Assembly: GCF_003290185.1 (NCBI RefSeq)
Contig: NZ_QNFY01000024.1
Coordinates: forward strand, 1-34,369
DNA: 34,369 nucleotides
Direction of reading: 5' to 3'
Origin: Chryseobacterium lathyri
GTDB taxonomy: Bacteria > Bacteroidota > Bacteroidia > Flavobacteriales > Weeksellaceae
In this document: positions 1 to 7,472 of the stretch, piece after piece
Layout of the letters: each line of letters begins with the position of its first letter
Position numbering within the stretch: the first letter of the stretch is position 1
The notes under the pieces: model-generated
What the model was told of the DNA's origin: nothing
The model's database searches: none
What the model saw: only the letters and a program-made list of their open reading frames with translations
Program-made: the position numbers and the translations under genes

Positions 1-1
1 G

Positions 2-568
2 GGCTGGGGAAGTCCTTACTGGGGATATGGATATTCTCCTTATTGGGGTGGATATTATGACCCGTTCTGGGGCGGCGGTTACGGTTATCCATATTGGGGC
101 TGGAATGGCGGCTACTGGGGTAATGGCTACAGACCGGTTTACAGAAGAAGCGGCGGTGGTGGATTCAGCAATCCTGGTTTAACGAATGCTGTGTACAGAA
201 CCAATACCTCTGGCTTCCGAAACAGTGGAAACGGTTTCCGCAATACATCGACTAATAACGGTTTCAGAAACGGCAGTACGAACGGCGGTTTCAGAAACAA
301 TGGTTCATATAACAACGGAGGATTCAGACAAGGGAATGGCGGATATAGAACACAGCCACAGTCAGGAGGATTCCGTAATTCAAATTCTCAACCAAGACCT
401 AATTATAACTCTCAGCCAAACTACAATAACGGAGGTTTCAGATCCAATGACAACGGAGGTTTCAGGTCAAGCGGAGGCTCTTCAGGTGGAGGCTTTAGAG
501 GTGGTTCTTCAGGCGGCGGCGGTATGAGATCCGGCGGTGGAGGCGGCGGCTTCAGAGGCGGAAGATAA
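2..568 (+). CDS. Gly/Asn-rich FR-repeat protein, 5' truncated by window edge
   Basis: The reading frame is open from the first complete codon at base 2 to the TAA at 566-568, so the gene begins outside the window; the in-frame GTG at 191 is not needed as a start. The visible 188 residues fall into two parts. The first 50 or so are rich in Trp, Tyr, Gly and Pro (units such as PYWG and GGYYDPFWGG). The rest is Gly/Asn/Ser-rich and repeats the short unit GFRN or GGFR about eleven times, with GYR and GMR variants, and ends in GGFRGGR, an RGG-like tail. No enzymatic domain is visible. Such compositions are seen in envelope-associated or disordered proteins, but the function is unknown. It is followed after 29 bases by the barrel gene and may be co-transcribed with it. 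I am sure it is coding, because composition and repeat phase hold in this frame only, and unsure of its role. Confidence 0.75.
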   Translation, partial: GWGSPYWGYGYSPYWGGYYDPFWGGGYGYPYWGWNGGYWGNGYRPVYRRSGGGGFSNPGLTNAVYRTNTSGFRNSGNGFRNTSTNNGFRNGSTNGGFRNNGSYNNGGFRQGNGGYRTQPQSGGFRNSNSQPRPNYNSQPNYNNGGFRSNDNGGFRSSGGSSGGGFRGGSSGGGGMRSGGGGGGFRGGR

Positions 569-597
569 TTTCAAACTTAATAACTATTAAAAAAATA

Positions 598-2001
598 ATG
601 TTAAAAAAATCTTTAGTATTAATGAGTGTTTCTGCTGCATTTTATGCGCAGGCACAGGATGTTTCTATATTGAGAAATACTGTAGATGTTTATTCCAGCA
701 CTCCCATGGTGGGTTCATCAAAATTCAATGCAATGGCAGGAGCTAACGGAGCATTAGGAGGTGACGCGAACTCACTGCTTACCAATCCTGCCGGTTTGGG
801 GGTAGCTATTTCCGGGGAAGTTTCCGGAACGGTATCTATTGCAGGAAATAAAAATAAAAGCAGCTGGGGAGGAACTTCCATTGATTACAGCAAAACTAAT
901 ACGGATCTTGGAAATATAGGAGGGGTAATTGCTTTTCCTTTGATGAGCGAATCTGGATGGAAGTTTATCAATATCGGAATCAATTATTCCAACCAGTCAT
1001 TGGATAATTATGTAGAATCTCCCGGAAGCAATAATGTGATCAAGGATTTTACTGATAAAAGTGCATCTTTTGCAGGTCATGCCTACAACAGATACGGAAA
1101 CCTTTCAAAAACAAGTTTTGGGGTGGGTGCCAATTATAATCATAATTTATATGTTGGAGCAGGATTCAATTTTTTCAACACATCTATTGATCAGTATGAT
1201 ACAGCAGCCTTCCAGTCATTGGATAATGGTTCCATGGAATATTTTGACAGACAAAACACTCCTATGTCTGAAAGATCTTCAGGATTTTCTGCCTCATTAG
1301 GGGTAATCGGAAAGCTTAGTCCTAATTTCAGAATTGGTGGTGCTATAGAAACTCCGACCTTCTGGCGCATAGACAGAAGTTATAATTTCTATAATGATCC
1401 GGATTACGGTGATGGCAGCGGAGCCGAATCAAGGGATCTTACAACACCGCTTAAAGCGACAGTGAGTGCTGCATTTGTTGCAAGCAAGAACTTTTCATTA
1501 AATGTAGATTATACTCTAGGATTAACAAGACCTAAATATAAAGTGGTTACAGGTGCTGAAAGCGAGCTGAACAGTTTCTTCAAAGACAATTATAAAAACC
1601 TTTCAGAGGTAAGAATAGGTGCAGAATACAGGATACAACAGTTCAGATTGAGAGGCGGTTATTCTTACACATCCAATCCTTTTGATGCTTTAACAGTAAG
1701 CCAGATAAATCCGGATGCTTCCACATCAGATCAGTCATACAGCGATATGATGCTTAATAACAGAAACCTTGCCTCATTCGGTTTGGGGTATGATTTCAAA
1801 TCATTCTATATAGATGCATCTTATCAGTATATAACTTCTACATACAGCAATCCTTTCTTAAGAGGTATTGAAACAGGAAATCCTTCTACTGATACAGCGT
1901 ATTATTCTGATACAAGAATTATGTCATCAGACTATTTTGCTGTTTCAGAAGTGAAAAATAACAGGAATAACTTCTTTATTACATTAGGCTGGAAGTTCTA
2001 A
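598..2001 (+). CDS. OmpP1/FadL-family outer-membrane beta-barrel protein
   Basis: This 467-residue protein starts with a signal peptide (MLKKSLVLMSVSAAFYAQAQ). The N-terminal region contains the motif GALGGDANSLLTNPAGLG, typical of the OmpP1/FadL/TodX transporter family, where this segment forms the plug or hatch region. The rest alternates short polar and aromatic strands, as in a beta-barrel, and the chain ends in a terminal Phe (ITLGWKF), the usual outer-membrane assembly signal. FadL relatives move hydrophobic compounds such as long-chain fatty acids across the outer membrane. Flavobacterial members are often labelled 'hemin receptor', but nothing here shows haem binding, so the substrate is unknown. 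It lies 29 bases after the FR-repeat gene and is followed by a hairpin terminator, so it probably ends that transcription unit. Confidence 0.85.
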   Translation: MLKKSLVLMSVSAAFYAQAQDVSILRNTVDVYSSTPMVGSSKFNAMAGANGALGGDANSLLTNPAGLGVAISGEVSGTVSIAGNKNKSSWGGTSIDYSKTNTDLGNIGGVIAFPLMSESGWKFINIGINYSNQSLDNYVESPGSNNVIKDFTDKSASFAGHAYNRYGNLSKTSFGVGANYNHNLYVGAGFNFFNTSIDQYDTAAFQSLDNGSMEYFDRQNTPMSERSSGFSASLGVIGKLSPNFRIGGAIETPTFWRIDRSYNFYNDPDYGDGSGAESRDLTTPLKATVSAAFVASKNFSLNVDYTLGLTRPKYKVVTGAESELNSFFKDNYKNLSEVRIGAEYRIQQFRLRGGYSYTSNPFDALTVSQINPDASTSDQSYSDMMLNNRNLASFGLGYDFKSFYIDASYQYITSTYSNPFLRGIETGNPSTDTAYYSDTRIMSSDYFAVSEVKNNRNNFFITLGWKF

Positions 2002-2031
2002 TTCCAGATTGTGTAATGAGTGATTAAATTG

Positions 2032-2061
2032 AAGGCTCCGGATTTAATTCGGGGCTTTTTT
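2032..2061 (+). terminator. Rho-independent terminator after the FadL-like gene
   Basis: A six-pair GC-rich stem (2035-2040 with 2050-2055, one G-U pair) closes a nine-base loop and runs into a T-tract at 2056-2061. It lies 30 bases after the barrel gene's stop and ends the rightward unit before the convergent ZIP gene. Confidence 0.8.
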
Positions 2062-2079
2062 GTGCTTAATAAAAAATGA

Positions 2080-2808
2080 TTAGTGAGAATGTCCGGCAGC
2101 CGGATGATGGTGGAAAAGATGCATGATGAGTGCTAATGAAACTCCAATAATGACCAAACCTATTTTCATCCAGTCGATATTGTGATTCTTATTGCTCTCA
2201 AAAATAATCACAGATGATATGTGAAGGAAAATACCTCCTACAATAGCCAGAAAATAAGGCTGTAGATCGGGATTGAAATAATTCCCAAGCAGCATTCCCA
2301 TCGGTGAGGCAAGGGCAAATAATGCAACAATCAGAATGGAAGGATAGGGTGACGTTTTGGACTCATTTTTTCTGTTGAATAAAAAGGCTCCAAGAATAAA
2401 GGAAATAGGAAGATTGTGAAACAGAATTCCCAGAAGGTAAGGCGAAAGCTGATGCTCTTCATTAGCCAAAGGAATTCCTTCTATAAAAGCATGTATAAAT
2501 AGTCCTACCATCAAAGCTACAGGAAGAATGTTATGTTCATTATGATGGTGAAAATGGCCGTGTTCGAAACCCTTTGTCAAAGCTTCCAGGATCATCTGAA
2601 GCAATACGCCTGCGATCACAAAAATTCCGAGACTGCTTCCTGCTTCAGAAGTATATACCTGTGGGAAAACTTCATTCAGGCAGATGGTGATCAGGAATCC
2701 GGCACTCAGGACCAGCAGGTTTTTAGCCAGCTTTTCTTTTTTTCCGAAATGCTTGCCCAGAAATACCCCTGTAATAACGCTTAATATCAGTAAAACAACT
2801 GTTATCAT
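2080..2808 (-). CDS. ZIP-family divalent metal transporter
   Basis: This 242-residue polytopic membrane protein has about eight hydrophobic segments. The metal-binding helices of the ZIP family are recognisable: HAFIEGIPLA carries the HxxxEG signature of TM4, and HNLPIS is the matching TM5 motif. A His-rich cytoplasmic-type loop (GFEHGHFHHHNEH) sits between TM3 and TM4, and the C-terminus is also His-rich (HLFHHHPAAGHSH); both are common in ZIP proteins and probably bind zinc. ZIP proteins bring Zn2+, Fe2+ or Mn2+ into the cytoplasm; the sequence does not decide which metal. Its ATG overlaps the stop of the upstream methyltransferase gene in an ATGA junction (2805-2808), which points to translational coupling in a two-gene operon. 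Confidence 0.9.
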   Translation of the reverse strand: MITVVLLILSVITGVFLGKHFGKKEKLAKNLLVLSAGFLITICLNEVFPQVYTSEAGSSLGIFVIAGVLLQMILEALTKGFEHGHFHHHNEHNILPVALMVGLFIHAFIEGIPLANEEHQLSPYLLGILFHNLPISFILGAFLFNRKNESKTSPYPSILIVALFALASPMGMLLGNYFNPDLQPYFLAIVGGIFLHISSVIIFESNKNHNIDWMKIGLVIIGVSLALIMHLFHHHPAAGHSH

Positions 2809-3533
2809 GCTTTTTTCTTAAATAAATTGATGCAGCGTGGTGAAACTTCACGATCAAATTCATTCAGCTGGTAATCGCCCCAGATCTTTACTCTTTCAAA
2901 ACCGCAGTCTGTTGCGTAGGAATTGATGGTTTCCAAAGTGTGAAGCTTTACTTTTTCAAAGAAATGAAAAGATTTTCCGTCCACTTCAAAACGGATGTCT
3001 TTGACGATGTGTCGTCCTTCAATCTTTTTCAGGATTTTAAAATCAATATTGCCACGGGTAATGGTAGATTCAGGAATTAAGTTTTTTCTTACGTATTCTT
3101 CATTCAGATAATCCAGAACAAAATACCCACCCGGCTTTAAAATACCATAAACTGACTGGAAAACTTTTTTGTCATCGCTTTCATTATCAAAATATCCGAA
3201 GCTGGTAAATAAATTAAATACGGCATCCATAGGATCGGCATCAATCGGGTTCCGCATGTCGTGGACATTGAAAAGAAGTGTCTGGGTTTCAAACTGCTTG
3301 TCGAATTCAATACTTTGTCTGGAAAGGTCAAGACCCAATACATCATAGCCCAGTTTATTCAAAAAAACAGAGTGTCTTCCTTTTCCGCAAGCCAGATCAA
3401 TAATCTTGGATGAAGGGGGTAACTGAAGGTCTTCAGTAAGCTTTGTAATGAAATTTTCGGCTTCCGTATAGTCCCTGTTGCTATAAAGAAGATGATAATA
3501 AGGTGTATCAAACCAAGATTCAAACCATTCCAT
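2805..3533 (-). CDS. Class I SAM-dependent methyltransferase
   Basis: This 242-residue protein has the Rossmann methyltransferase core. Motif I is IIDLACGKGRHS (residues 44-55), followed by the acidic end of beta-2 in GLDLS (Asp69) and a VFNLFTSFGYF segment in the place of motif IV. The opening MEWFESWFDTPYYHLLY is characteristic of a family of small bacterial methyltransferases (Methyltransf_25/11 type), which supports the chosen ATG. The substrate cannot be read from sequence. It is the first gene of an operon with the ZIP transporter (4-base ATGA overlap). A good promoter lies only four bases upstream of the ATG (3538-3570), so the mRNA may be leaderless. Confidence 0.85.
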   Translation of the reverse strand: MEWFESWFDTPYYHLLYSNRDYTEAENFITKLTEDLQLPPSSKIIDLACGKGRHSVFLNKLGYDVLGLDLSRQSIEFDKQFETQTLLFNVHDMRNPIDADPMDAVFNLFTSFGYFDNESDDKKVFQSVYGILKPGGYFVLDYLNEEYVRKNLIPESTITRGNIDFKILKKIEGRHIVKDIRFEVDGKSFHFFEKVKLHTLETINSYATDCGFERVKIWGDYQLNEFDREVSPRCINLFKKKA

Positions 3534-3537
3534 AATG

Positions 3538-3570
3538 CAAAAATAACTAAATTTGTGCGGTTAAAAGCAA
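3538..3570 (-). promoter_or_regulatory. Bacteroidota-type promoter of the methyltransferase-ZIP operon
   Basis: On the minus strand a TTTG (-33 element, its TTG at 3570-3568) is followed after 22 bases by TATTTTTG (3545-3538), matching the TAnnTTTG -7 consensus. The -7 box ends only four bases before the ATG, so transcription would start at or next to the start codon. Confidence 0.5.
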
Positions 3571-3668
3571 AGTATTTAAATAATGAAAGATCAAAAGTTT
3601 CAATTAACAGTAAAATTGAACCTGTAATCTTTTCATTTTTAAATCATTAAATCTTTTAATAAATATTT

Positions 3669-4832
3669 ATGGACACAGAAAATCTAAAGATTCAGATAAA
3701 GACCTTCTTCGGTCTGGAGCAGATCCTTGCAGAAGAAATTAAGAAATTAGGCGGAAAAAACGTTGAAATTAAAAACCGTGCAGTCAATTGTGAAGGCGAC
3801 CTCGGTTTTCTTTATAAAATTAACTACTCGGCAAGAACAGCATTAAAAATTTTAATTCCTGTTTTTGAATTTAAAGCATTTAATCAGCATCAGTTTTACA
3901 ATAAGCTTTCTGCGATTGCATGGGAAGAATATATGGATGTAGATCAGTCTTTCGCAATTGACTCTACTGTAAATTCGGAGACATTCAAGCATTCGCAGTT
4001 CGTGACTTTGAAAATGAAGGATGCTATTGTAGATTATTTTCAGGAAAAATTCAAAAGACGTCCTGATGTAGAAACGAAAAGCCCGGATATCAAGTTTCAT
4101 CTGCATATTGACAGGGAATTGGTGACAATTTCTTTAGATTCTTCAGGAGATCCTTTATTTAAAAGAGGCTATAGAAAAGAGCAGGGTGAAGCACCTATCA
4201 ATGAAGTGCTGGCTAGCGGAATGCTGCAGCTGGCGGGCTGGGATGGAAAAGGAAACTTTCTGGACCCGATGTGCGGTTCAGGAACCCTTCTTGTTGAAGC
4301 GGCAATGATTGCAATGGATCTTCCTGCTCAGATTTTCAGAAGGAGATTTGCGTTCCAGAACTGGGCCAATTATGACGCGGATCTTTTTGCAAAGATTAAA
4401 GAAGTTAGGGTAAACAGAGTAAAGGAGTTTACCGGAAAGATTGTTGGCTATGATATTGATAACAGAATGCTGAATGCGGCCAGAACGAATATCGAAGCAG
4501 CAGAAATGGAAGATGTGATTGAAGTGAAAAAACAGGACTTCTTTGAGTCCAAAAAAGAGCTTTTCCCATTGCTGATGGTTTTCAATCCGCCTTATGATGA
4601 GAGAATTGCTATTAACGATGATGATTTCTACAAAAAAATAGGAGATACATTCAAAACAAGCTATCCGAATACTTTGGCCTGGCTGATCTCATCCGATCTG
4701 GAAGCCGTGAAGAAGATCGGACTCCGTCCTTCAAGGAAGATCAAACTTTTCAACGGAAAGCTGGAAACCAGATTCCTTCAGTATGAAATGTATGAGGGCA
4801 CGAAGAAACTTCATAAAATTGAAAAAGAATAA
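3669..4832 (+). CDS. THUMP-domain 23S rRNA (guanine-N2) methyltransferase, RlmL/YpsC-like
   Basis: This 387-residue protein has an N-terminal ferredoxin-like and THUMP RNA-binding region (about residues 1-160) and a C-terminal Rossmann methyltransferase domain. Motif I is FLDPMCGSGT (197-206), the acidic residue of motif II is in GYDID (260-264), and motif IV is FNPPYDER (305-312); the NPPY signature is typical of enzymes that methylate an exocyclic amine. The arrangement matches the N-terminal half of E. coli RlmKL (m2G2445 of 23S rRNA) and stand-alone YpsC-type proteins; the RlmK half is absent, as usual outside gammaproteobacteria. The exact target base is inferred from family. It is followed by a strong terminator and appears to be monocistronic. 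Confidence 0.88.
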   Translation: MDTENLKIQIKTFFGLEQILAEEIKKLGGKNVEIKNRAVNCEGDLGFLYKINYSARTALKILIPVFEFKAFNQHQFYNKLSAIAWEEYMDVDQSFAIDSTVNSETFKHSQFVTLKMKDAIVDYFQEKFKRRPDVETKSPDIKFHLHIDRELVTISLDSSGDPLFKRGYRKEQGEAPINEVLASGMLQLAGWDGKGNFLDPMCGSGTLLVEAAMIAMDLPAQIFRRRFAFQNWANYDADLFAKIKEVRVNRVKEFTGKIVGYDIDNRMLNAARTNIEAAEMEDVIEVKKQDFFESKKELFPLLMVFNPPYDERIAINDDDFYKKIGDTFKTSYPNTLAWLISSDLEAVKKIGLRPSRKIKLFNGKLETRFLQYEMYEGTKKLHKIEKE

Positions 4833-4848
4833 TAAGATTTTAAATATA

Positions 4849-4874
4849 AACCTTCCGGTCACGGAAGGTTTTTT
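4849..4874 (+). terminator. Rho-independent terminator after the rRNA methyltransferase
   Basis: A perfect stem (4849-4857 with 4862-4870, AACCTTCCG/CGGAAGGTT) has a four-base loop and a T-tract from 4869 to 4874. The G at 4875 turns the end of the T-tract into a TTG that can serve as the -33 element of the next promoter. Confidence 0.9.
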
Positions 4875-4903
4875 GTGCTGTATTGAAAAAAGGAATAGTT
4901 TTG
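4873..4903 (+). promoter_or_regulatory. Promoter of the small membrane protein, overlapping the terminator
   Basis: TTG at 4873-4875 is followed after 20 bases by TAGTTTTG (4896-4903), a full match to TTG-N17-23-TAnnTTTG. The gene's ATG follows 18 bases after the -7 box. The -33 element is the last part of the upstream terminator's T-tract. Confidence 0.55.
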
Positions 4904-4921
4904 CTCAAACTAAAATGAAAC

Positions 4922-5323
4922 ATGTGGAATTTTTTTGATGGATTGGGAGATATATTGAACGGACTGGATTTACTCCTCAATAGTTCATCATCTTTAAGAA
5001 TGAATTGTAATAAAAAGGCTGAAAAAAAGAAGAAAACAAAATATTTTACTGAGAAAGTAAGTGCAAGTTTTATAGTTGCTGCTGTGGTTTTACTTTTTTT
5101 TGTCTTTAAGGATCCGCTTCCGGAGGAAAATTACTTACAAACTTTAATTATAATTTCTTTGATAGGAATTGCTATTTCAGGGGTGCCGTTTTTTCTTCTG
5201 TATGTTCTGGAGCTGTATTATTTTAAAAGTCTTTTTAAGCTCTTGCTTTTTAGTGGTTCTGTGATCCTGTTTTTTATTTCGTTGGTATCATTCATTTATT
5301 TTAAATCAGGTTTATTTTTATAG
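4922..5323 (+). CDS. Hypothetical small membrane protein (133 aa)
   Basis: I do not recognise this protein. It begins with a short amphipathic stretch (MWNFFDGLGDILNGLDLLL), continues with a Lys-rich segment (residues 29-45, including KKAEKKKKTK), and then has three strongly hydrophobic segments at about 49-62, 74-98 and 105-130, so it is probably an inner-membrane protein with a basic cytoplasmic N-terminal region. No catalytic motif is visible. A well-formed promoter ends 18 bases upstream of the ATG, which supports real expression. The neighbours (rRNA methyltransferase upstream, convergent AraC regulator downstream) say nothing about its role. Confidence 0.65.
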   Translation: MWNFFDGLGDILNGLDLLLNSSSSLRMNCNKKAEKKKKTKYFTEKVSASFIVAAVVLLFFVFKDPLPEENYLQTLIIISLIGIAISGVPFFLLYVLELYYFKSLFKLLLFSGSVILFFISLVSFIYFKSGLFL

Positions 5324-5338
5324 TTTGAATTTACTATA

Positions 5339-5405
5339 GAAACTCGCTGATTTGGCAGATTATGCAGATCTTTTTGTCTTCTTAAGCAAGCTCCCATACC
5401 TACAG
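5339..5405. repeat. Candidate dispersed intergenic repeat
   Basis: This gap between convergent genes holds a run of related short words (CTGATTTG, GCAGATTAT, GCAGATCTT) followed by a GC-richer stretch (AAGCAAGCTCCCATACC) that looks unlike the surrounding AT-rich spacers. From memory, Chryseobacterium-like genomes carry many intergenic copies of 'GCAGATTT'-type sequence; this is unverified. No second copy lies in the window, and no clear terminator is seen here for either flanking gene. Confidence 0.3.
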
Positions 5406-5418
5406 ATTGATAAACTAA

Positions 5419-6225
5419 CTATATCAAAACAGAAGGTACATGCCCATACTGCTTTTTAAAAGCATAAGAAAAATGAGAAAGATCTTCAAAACCGACTTCC
5501 AAAAATACATCCGAAGGTCTTTTATGTTTTTCTTTTAAATGATAATAAGCCAGTTCAAGACGTTTTCGGGTAAGCCACCGCTGAGGCGTAGTTTGAAAAA
5601 GCTTCCTGAAATCCCTGTTGAAAGTGGAAAGGCTTCTTCCCGTCAGATAGCCAAATTTTTCCAAAGGCATATTGAACATATAATTCTTTTCCATAAATCC
5701 AGCCAGATCAATTTTCCCCGGTTCTTCAAAGTCGTTAAGGACAGTATCTATATCTTTATCAATTTCCCTTAAAATACTGATAGCTTCAGTAATTTTCAAT
5801 GAGGCAATATTTTCCGGAAAAGTTCCTTCCATTTCAAAATATGGAATCAGGGAGGCCAGACAGCTTTTCAGCAACGGATGATTTTGAAAACTATGAATTT
5901 TAGACTCCCGGCTAAAAGTCTTATGCTTCACTTCAACGGAAGCATAAAACTGTTTCAGCCTTTCTGTGGTGAGATGCATCACCACAGCTTTATGAGGAAG
6001 CCCATCTTTAGGATAATTGATGATCGTGGCCAGATGATTTCTAGGAATCAGGAAAATATCCCCGGCTTTGAATACATAGGTTTTATCCGCCTGGATAATC
6101 TTTGTTTCCCCCGATATAAACCAGACCAGCATATGGAATTCAAAAACCGTTTCTGTTTTGAAAAGCCTGTCGTCATAGGTAGAAAGTTTGATGTCCGGAG
6201 TGATATACTGTATGTTGAAATCCAT
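5419..6225 (-). CDS. AraC-family transcriptional regulator
   Basis: This 268-residue protein has an N-terminal cupin-like sensing domain (about residues 20-140; FKAGDIFLIPRNH is the typical strand-turn motif) and a C-terminal AraC DNA-binding domain with two helix-turn-helix units (about 170-268). The second unit is well conserved: DVFLEVGFEDLSHFSYAFKK followed by QYGHVPS. It probably activates or represses a small regulon in response to a small molecule that is not identifiable here. It lies 39 bases downstream of the short-chain dehydrogenase on the same strand, making that gene the obvious candidate target, and has its own -7 box in the gap and the end of the upstream gene. Confidence 0.9.
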   Translation of the reverse strand: MDFNIQYITPDIKLSTYDDRLFKTETVFEFHMLVWFISGETKIIQADKTYVFKAGDIFLIPRNHLATIINYPKDGLPHKAVVMHLTTERLKQFYASVEVKHKTFSRESKIHSFQNHPLLKSCLASLIPYFEMEGTFPENIASLKITEAISILREIDKDIDTVLNDFEEPGKIDLAGFMEKNYMFNMPLEKFGYLTGRSLSTFNRDFRKLFQTTPQRWLTRKRLELAYYHLKEKHKRPSDVFLEVGFEDLSHFSYAFKKQYGHVPSVLI

Positions 6226-6244
6226 GATCTGTAGTTTATAGTTA

Positions 6245-6252
6245 CAAATGTA
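6245..6252 (-). promoter_or_regulatory. -7 box upstream of the AraC regulator
   Basis: TACATTTG on the minus strand is a perfect TAnnTTTG and ends 19 bases before the ATG. No TTG is seen at the expected -33 distance, so this is a half-supported promoter giving the regulator expression independent of the dehydrogenase. Confidence 0.35.
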
Positions 6253-6264
6253 TTTAAAAATGGA

Positions 6265-7278
6265 TTATTCCGTATCGAATTTGAAGCCAAGCATTTTCTC
6301 ACTTAATGTCCATAATCTTTCCGCGTTGTCTCTATCAATTGAGTAGGGCTGGACGCCGCGGATCGTTGCAGGTTCATCATATCTGTGCTCTATCTGTCCA
6401 AAATCAATTTCAGCGATATCACAATTTTCACAATAAACGCCTCCGATATTTTGAAGCATAGGGCTTGTTGCACACCAAACGGTTGTAGCAGCACCTTGCG
6501 GAACCGTTTTTAGTTTCGCTTCAACTTCAGGTTTTATTTTTCCGTTTTTATCATGGGTTCCCATCTGAATATAAAGGTCGATGGGCTCTTCTCTTCCAAG
6601 ATCCGTCCCATAAACAGAGCCAGGATGCAATGAATAGGATCTGATATTGAACTTTTTTCCTCTTTCATCTAATGCCGTGGCCAATAAATTACAGGCTGTC
6701 TTCGACTGTCCGTATCCCAACAGGGTCTGGTATTCTCTTTTCTCAAAGTTCGGGTCTTCAAAGTCAAACGGAGCCATCTGGTGACCATAAGATGAAACAT
6801 TCAGTACCCGCGCGCTGTCTGCTTTTTTAAGTGCTGGCCAAAGCCTTGCTGTCAAATGAAATGATCCAAGATAATTGGTTGCCAGCTGTGACTCGATACC
6901 CCTGCTGTCTCTTCGGAGAGGGACCCACATAATTCCGGCATTGTTGATCAGGAGATCAAGTTTTCTCCCAGATGCCAGAAATCTTTGGCCAAAGTTATCG
7001 ATAGACGCAGGGTCCATCAGGTCCATTTTTTCAAGTTCAATATTTTCAATACCTGCAAGATTCTTTCCTGCTTTTTCAATATCTCTTGCAGGAATAATTA
7101 CTTTGGCACCCGCAGATGCAAGAACTTTAGTCGTTTCGAGGCCTATTCCTGCATAGCCGCCTGTGATGATTACTGTTTTGCCGGTAAGATCTATTTCTCT
7201 GATGATTTCCTGAGCCGTAGATTCTGCATTAAATCCTGACTGGACAGGATGCTGTAGTGGATTGATGTTGTGTGTCAT
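6265..7278 (-). CDS. Short-chain dehydrogenase/reductase (SDR)
   Basis: This 337-residue protein is an NAD(P)-dependent oxidoreductase with a Rossmann fold. The cofactor motif is TGGYAGIG (about residues 39-46), NNAG is present (110-113), the catalytic Ser lies in VLNVSSYG, and the Tyr-Lys pair is in YGQSK. The sequence resembles the retinol dehydrogenase/WW-domain oxidoreductase-like branch of the SDRs, which includes many uncharacterised bacterial enzymes. It is longer than the 250-residue classical core at both ends. The substrate is unknown. Immediately downstream is an AraC regulator, a common pairing for a substrate-induced oxidoreductase. Confidence 0.9.
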   Translation of the reverse strand: MTHNINPLQHPVQSGFNAESTAQEIIREIDLTGKTVIITGGYAGIGLETTKVLASAGAKVIIPARDIEKAGKNLAGIENIELEKMDLMDPASIDNFGQRFLASGRKLDLLINNAGIMWVPLRRDSRGIESQLATNYLGSFHLTARLWPALKKADSARVLNVSSYGHQMAPFDFEDPNFEKREYQTLLGYGQSKTACNLLATALDERGKKFNIRSYSLHPGSVYGTDLGREEPIDLYIQMGTHDKNGKIKPEVEAKLKTVPQGAATTVWCATSPMLQNIGGVYCENCDIAEIDFGQIEHRYDEPATIRGVQPYSIDRDNAERLWTLSEKMLGFKFDTE

Positions 7279-7301
7279 TTTTTAGGTTTAAATTTCTACA
7301 A

Positions 7302-7309
7302 CAAAGGTA
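7302..7309 (-). promoter_or_regulatory. -7 box upstream of the SDR gene
   Basis: TACCTTTG on the minus strand matches TAnnTTTG and lies 23 bases before the ATG of the dehydrogenase. A TTG at the ideal -33 spacing is not visible; an activator such as the neighbouring AraC protein could compensate. Confidence 0.4.
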
Positions 7310-7427
7310 CAAGCTGTTAATTCTTAAGATTTTGTTTAAAATGTCAAATTATTGTGTTGAGAGTTTCAAAGCAAGACTTTTACATGCCTATTTAAAAGTT
7401 AATTTCTTTGAATAAGCTGTTAAACTG

Positions 7428-7459
7428 TTTGTAGATTCCTCTGCGAATAAGTAATTTTG
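7428..7459 (+). promoter_or_regulatory. Promoter of the glycosyltransferase gene
   Basis: TTTG (TTG at 7429-7431) is followed after 20 bases by TAATTTTG (7452-7459), a full match to the Bacteroidota consensus. The TTG start codon of the gene lies 13 bases after the -7 box, so the leader is short. Confidence 0.55.
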
Positions 7460-7472
7460 AAAAATTTTCAAT

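Noticed and set aside
186..527. A 113-residue frame starting at an ATG inside the FR-repeat gene
   Set aside because: It is an overlapping frame of the repetitive Gly/Arg-rich coding sequence; the frame from base 2 is open across the whole region and carries the regular repeats.
190..568. Regularly spaced GGNTTCAG-type words as a CRISPR-like or minisatellite array
   Set aside because: The spacing is irregular and always a multiple of three; the words encode the GFR repeats of the protein.
3548..3555. TAAATTTG as promoter of the rRNA methyltransferase
   Set aside because: It matches the -7 consensus, but there is no TTG at the right distance and the leader would be over 100 bases; the oppositely oriented promoter at 3538-3570 is better supported.
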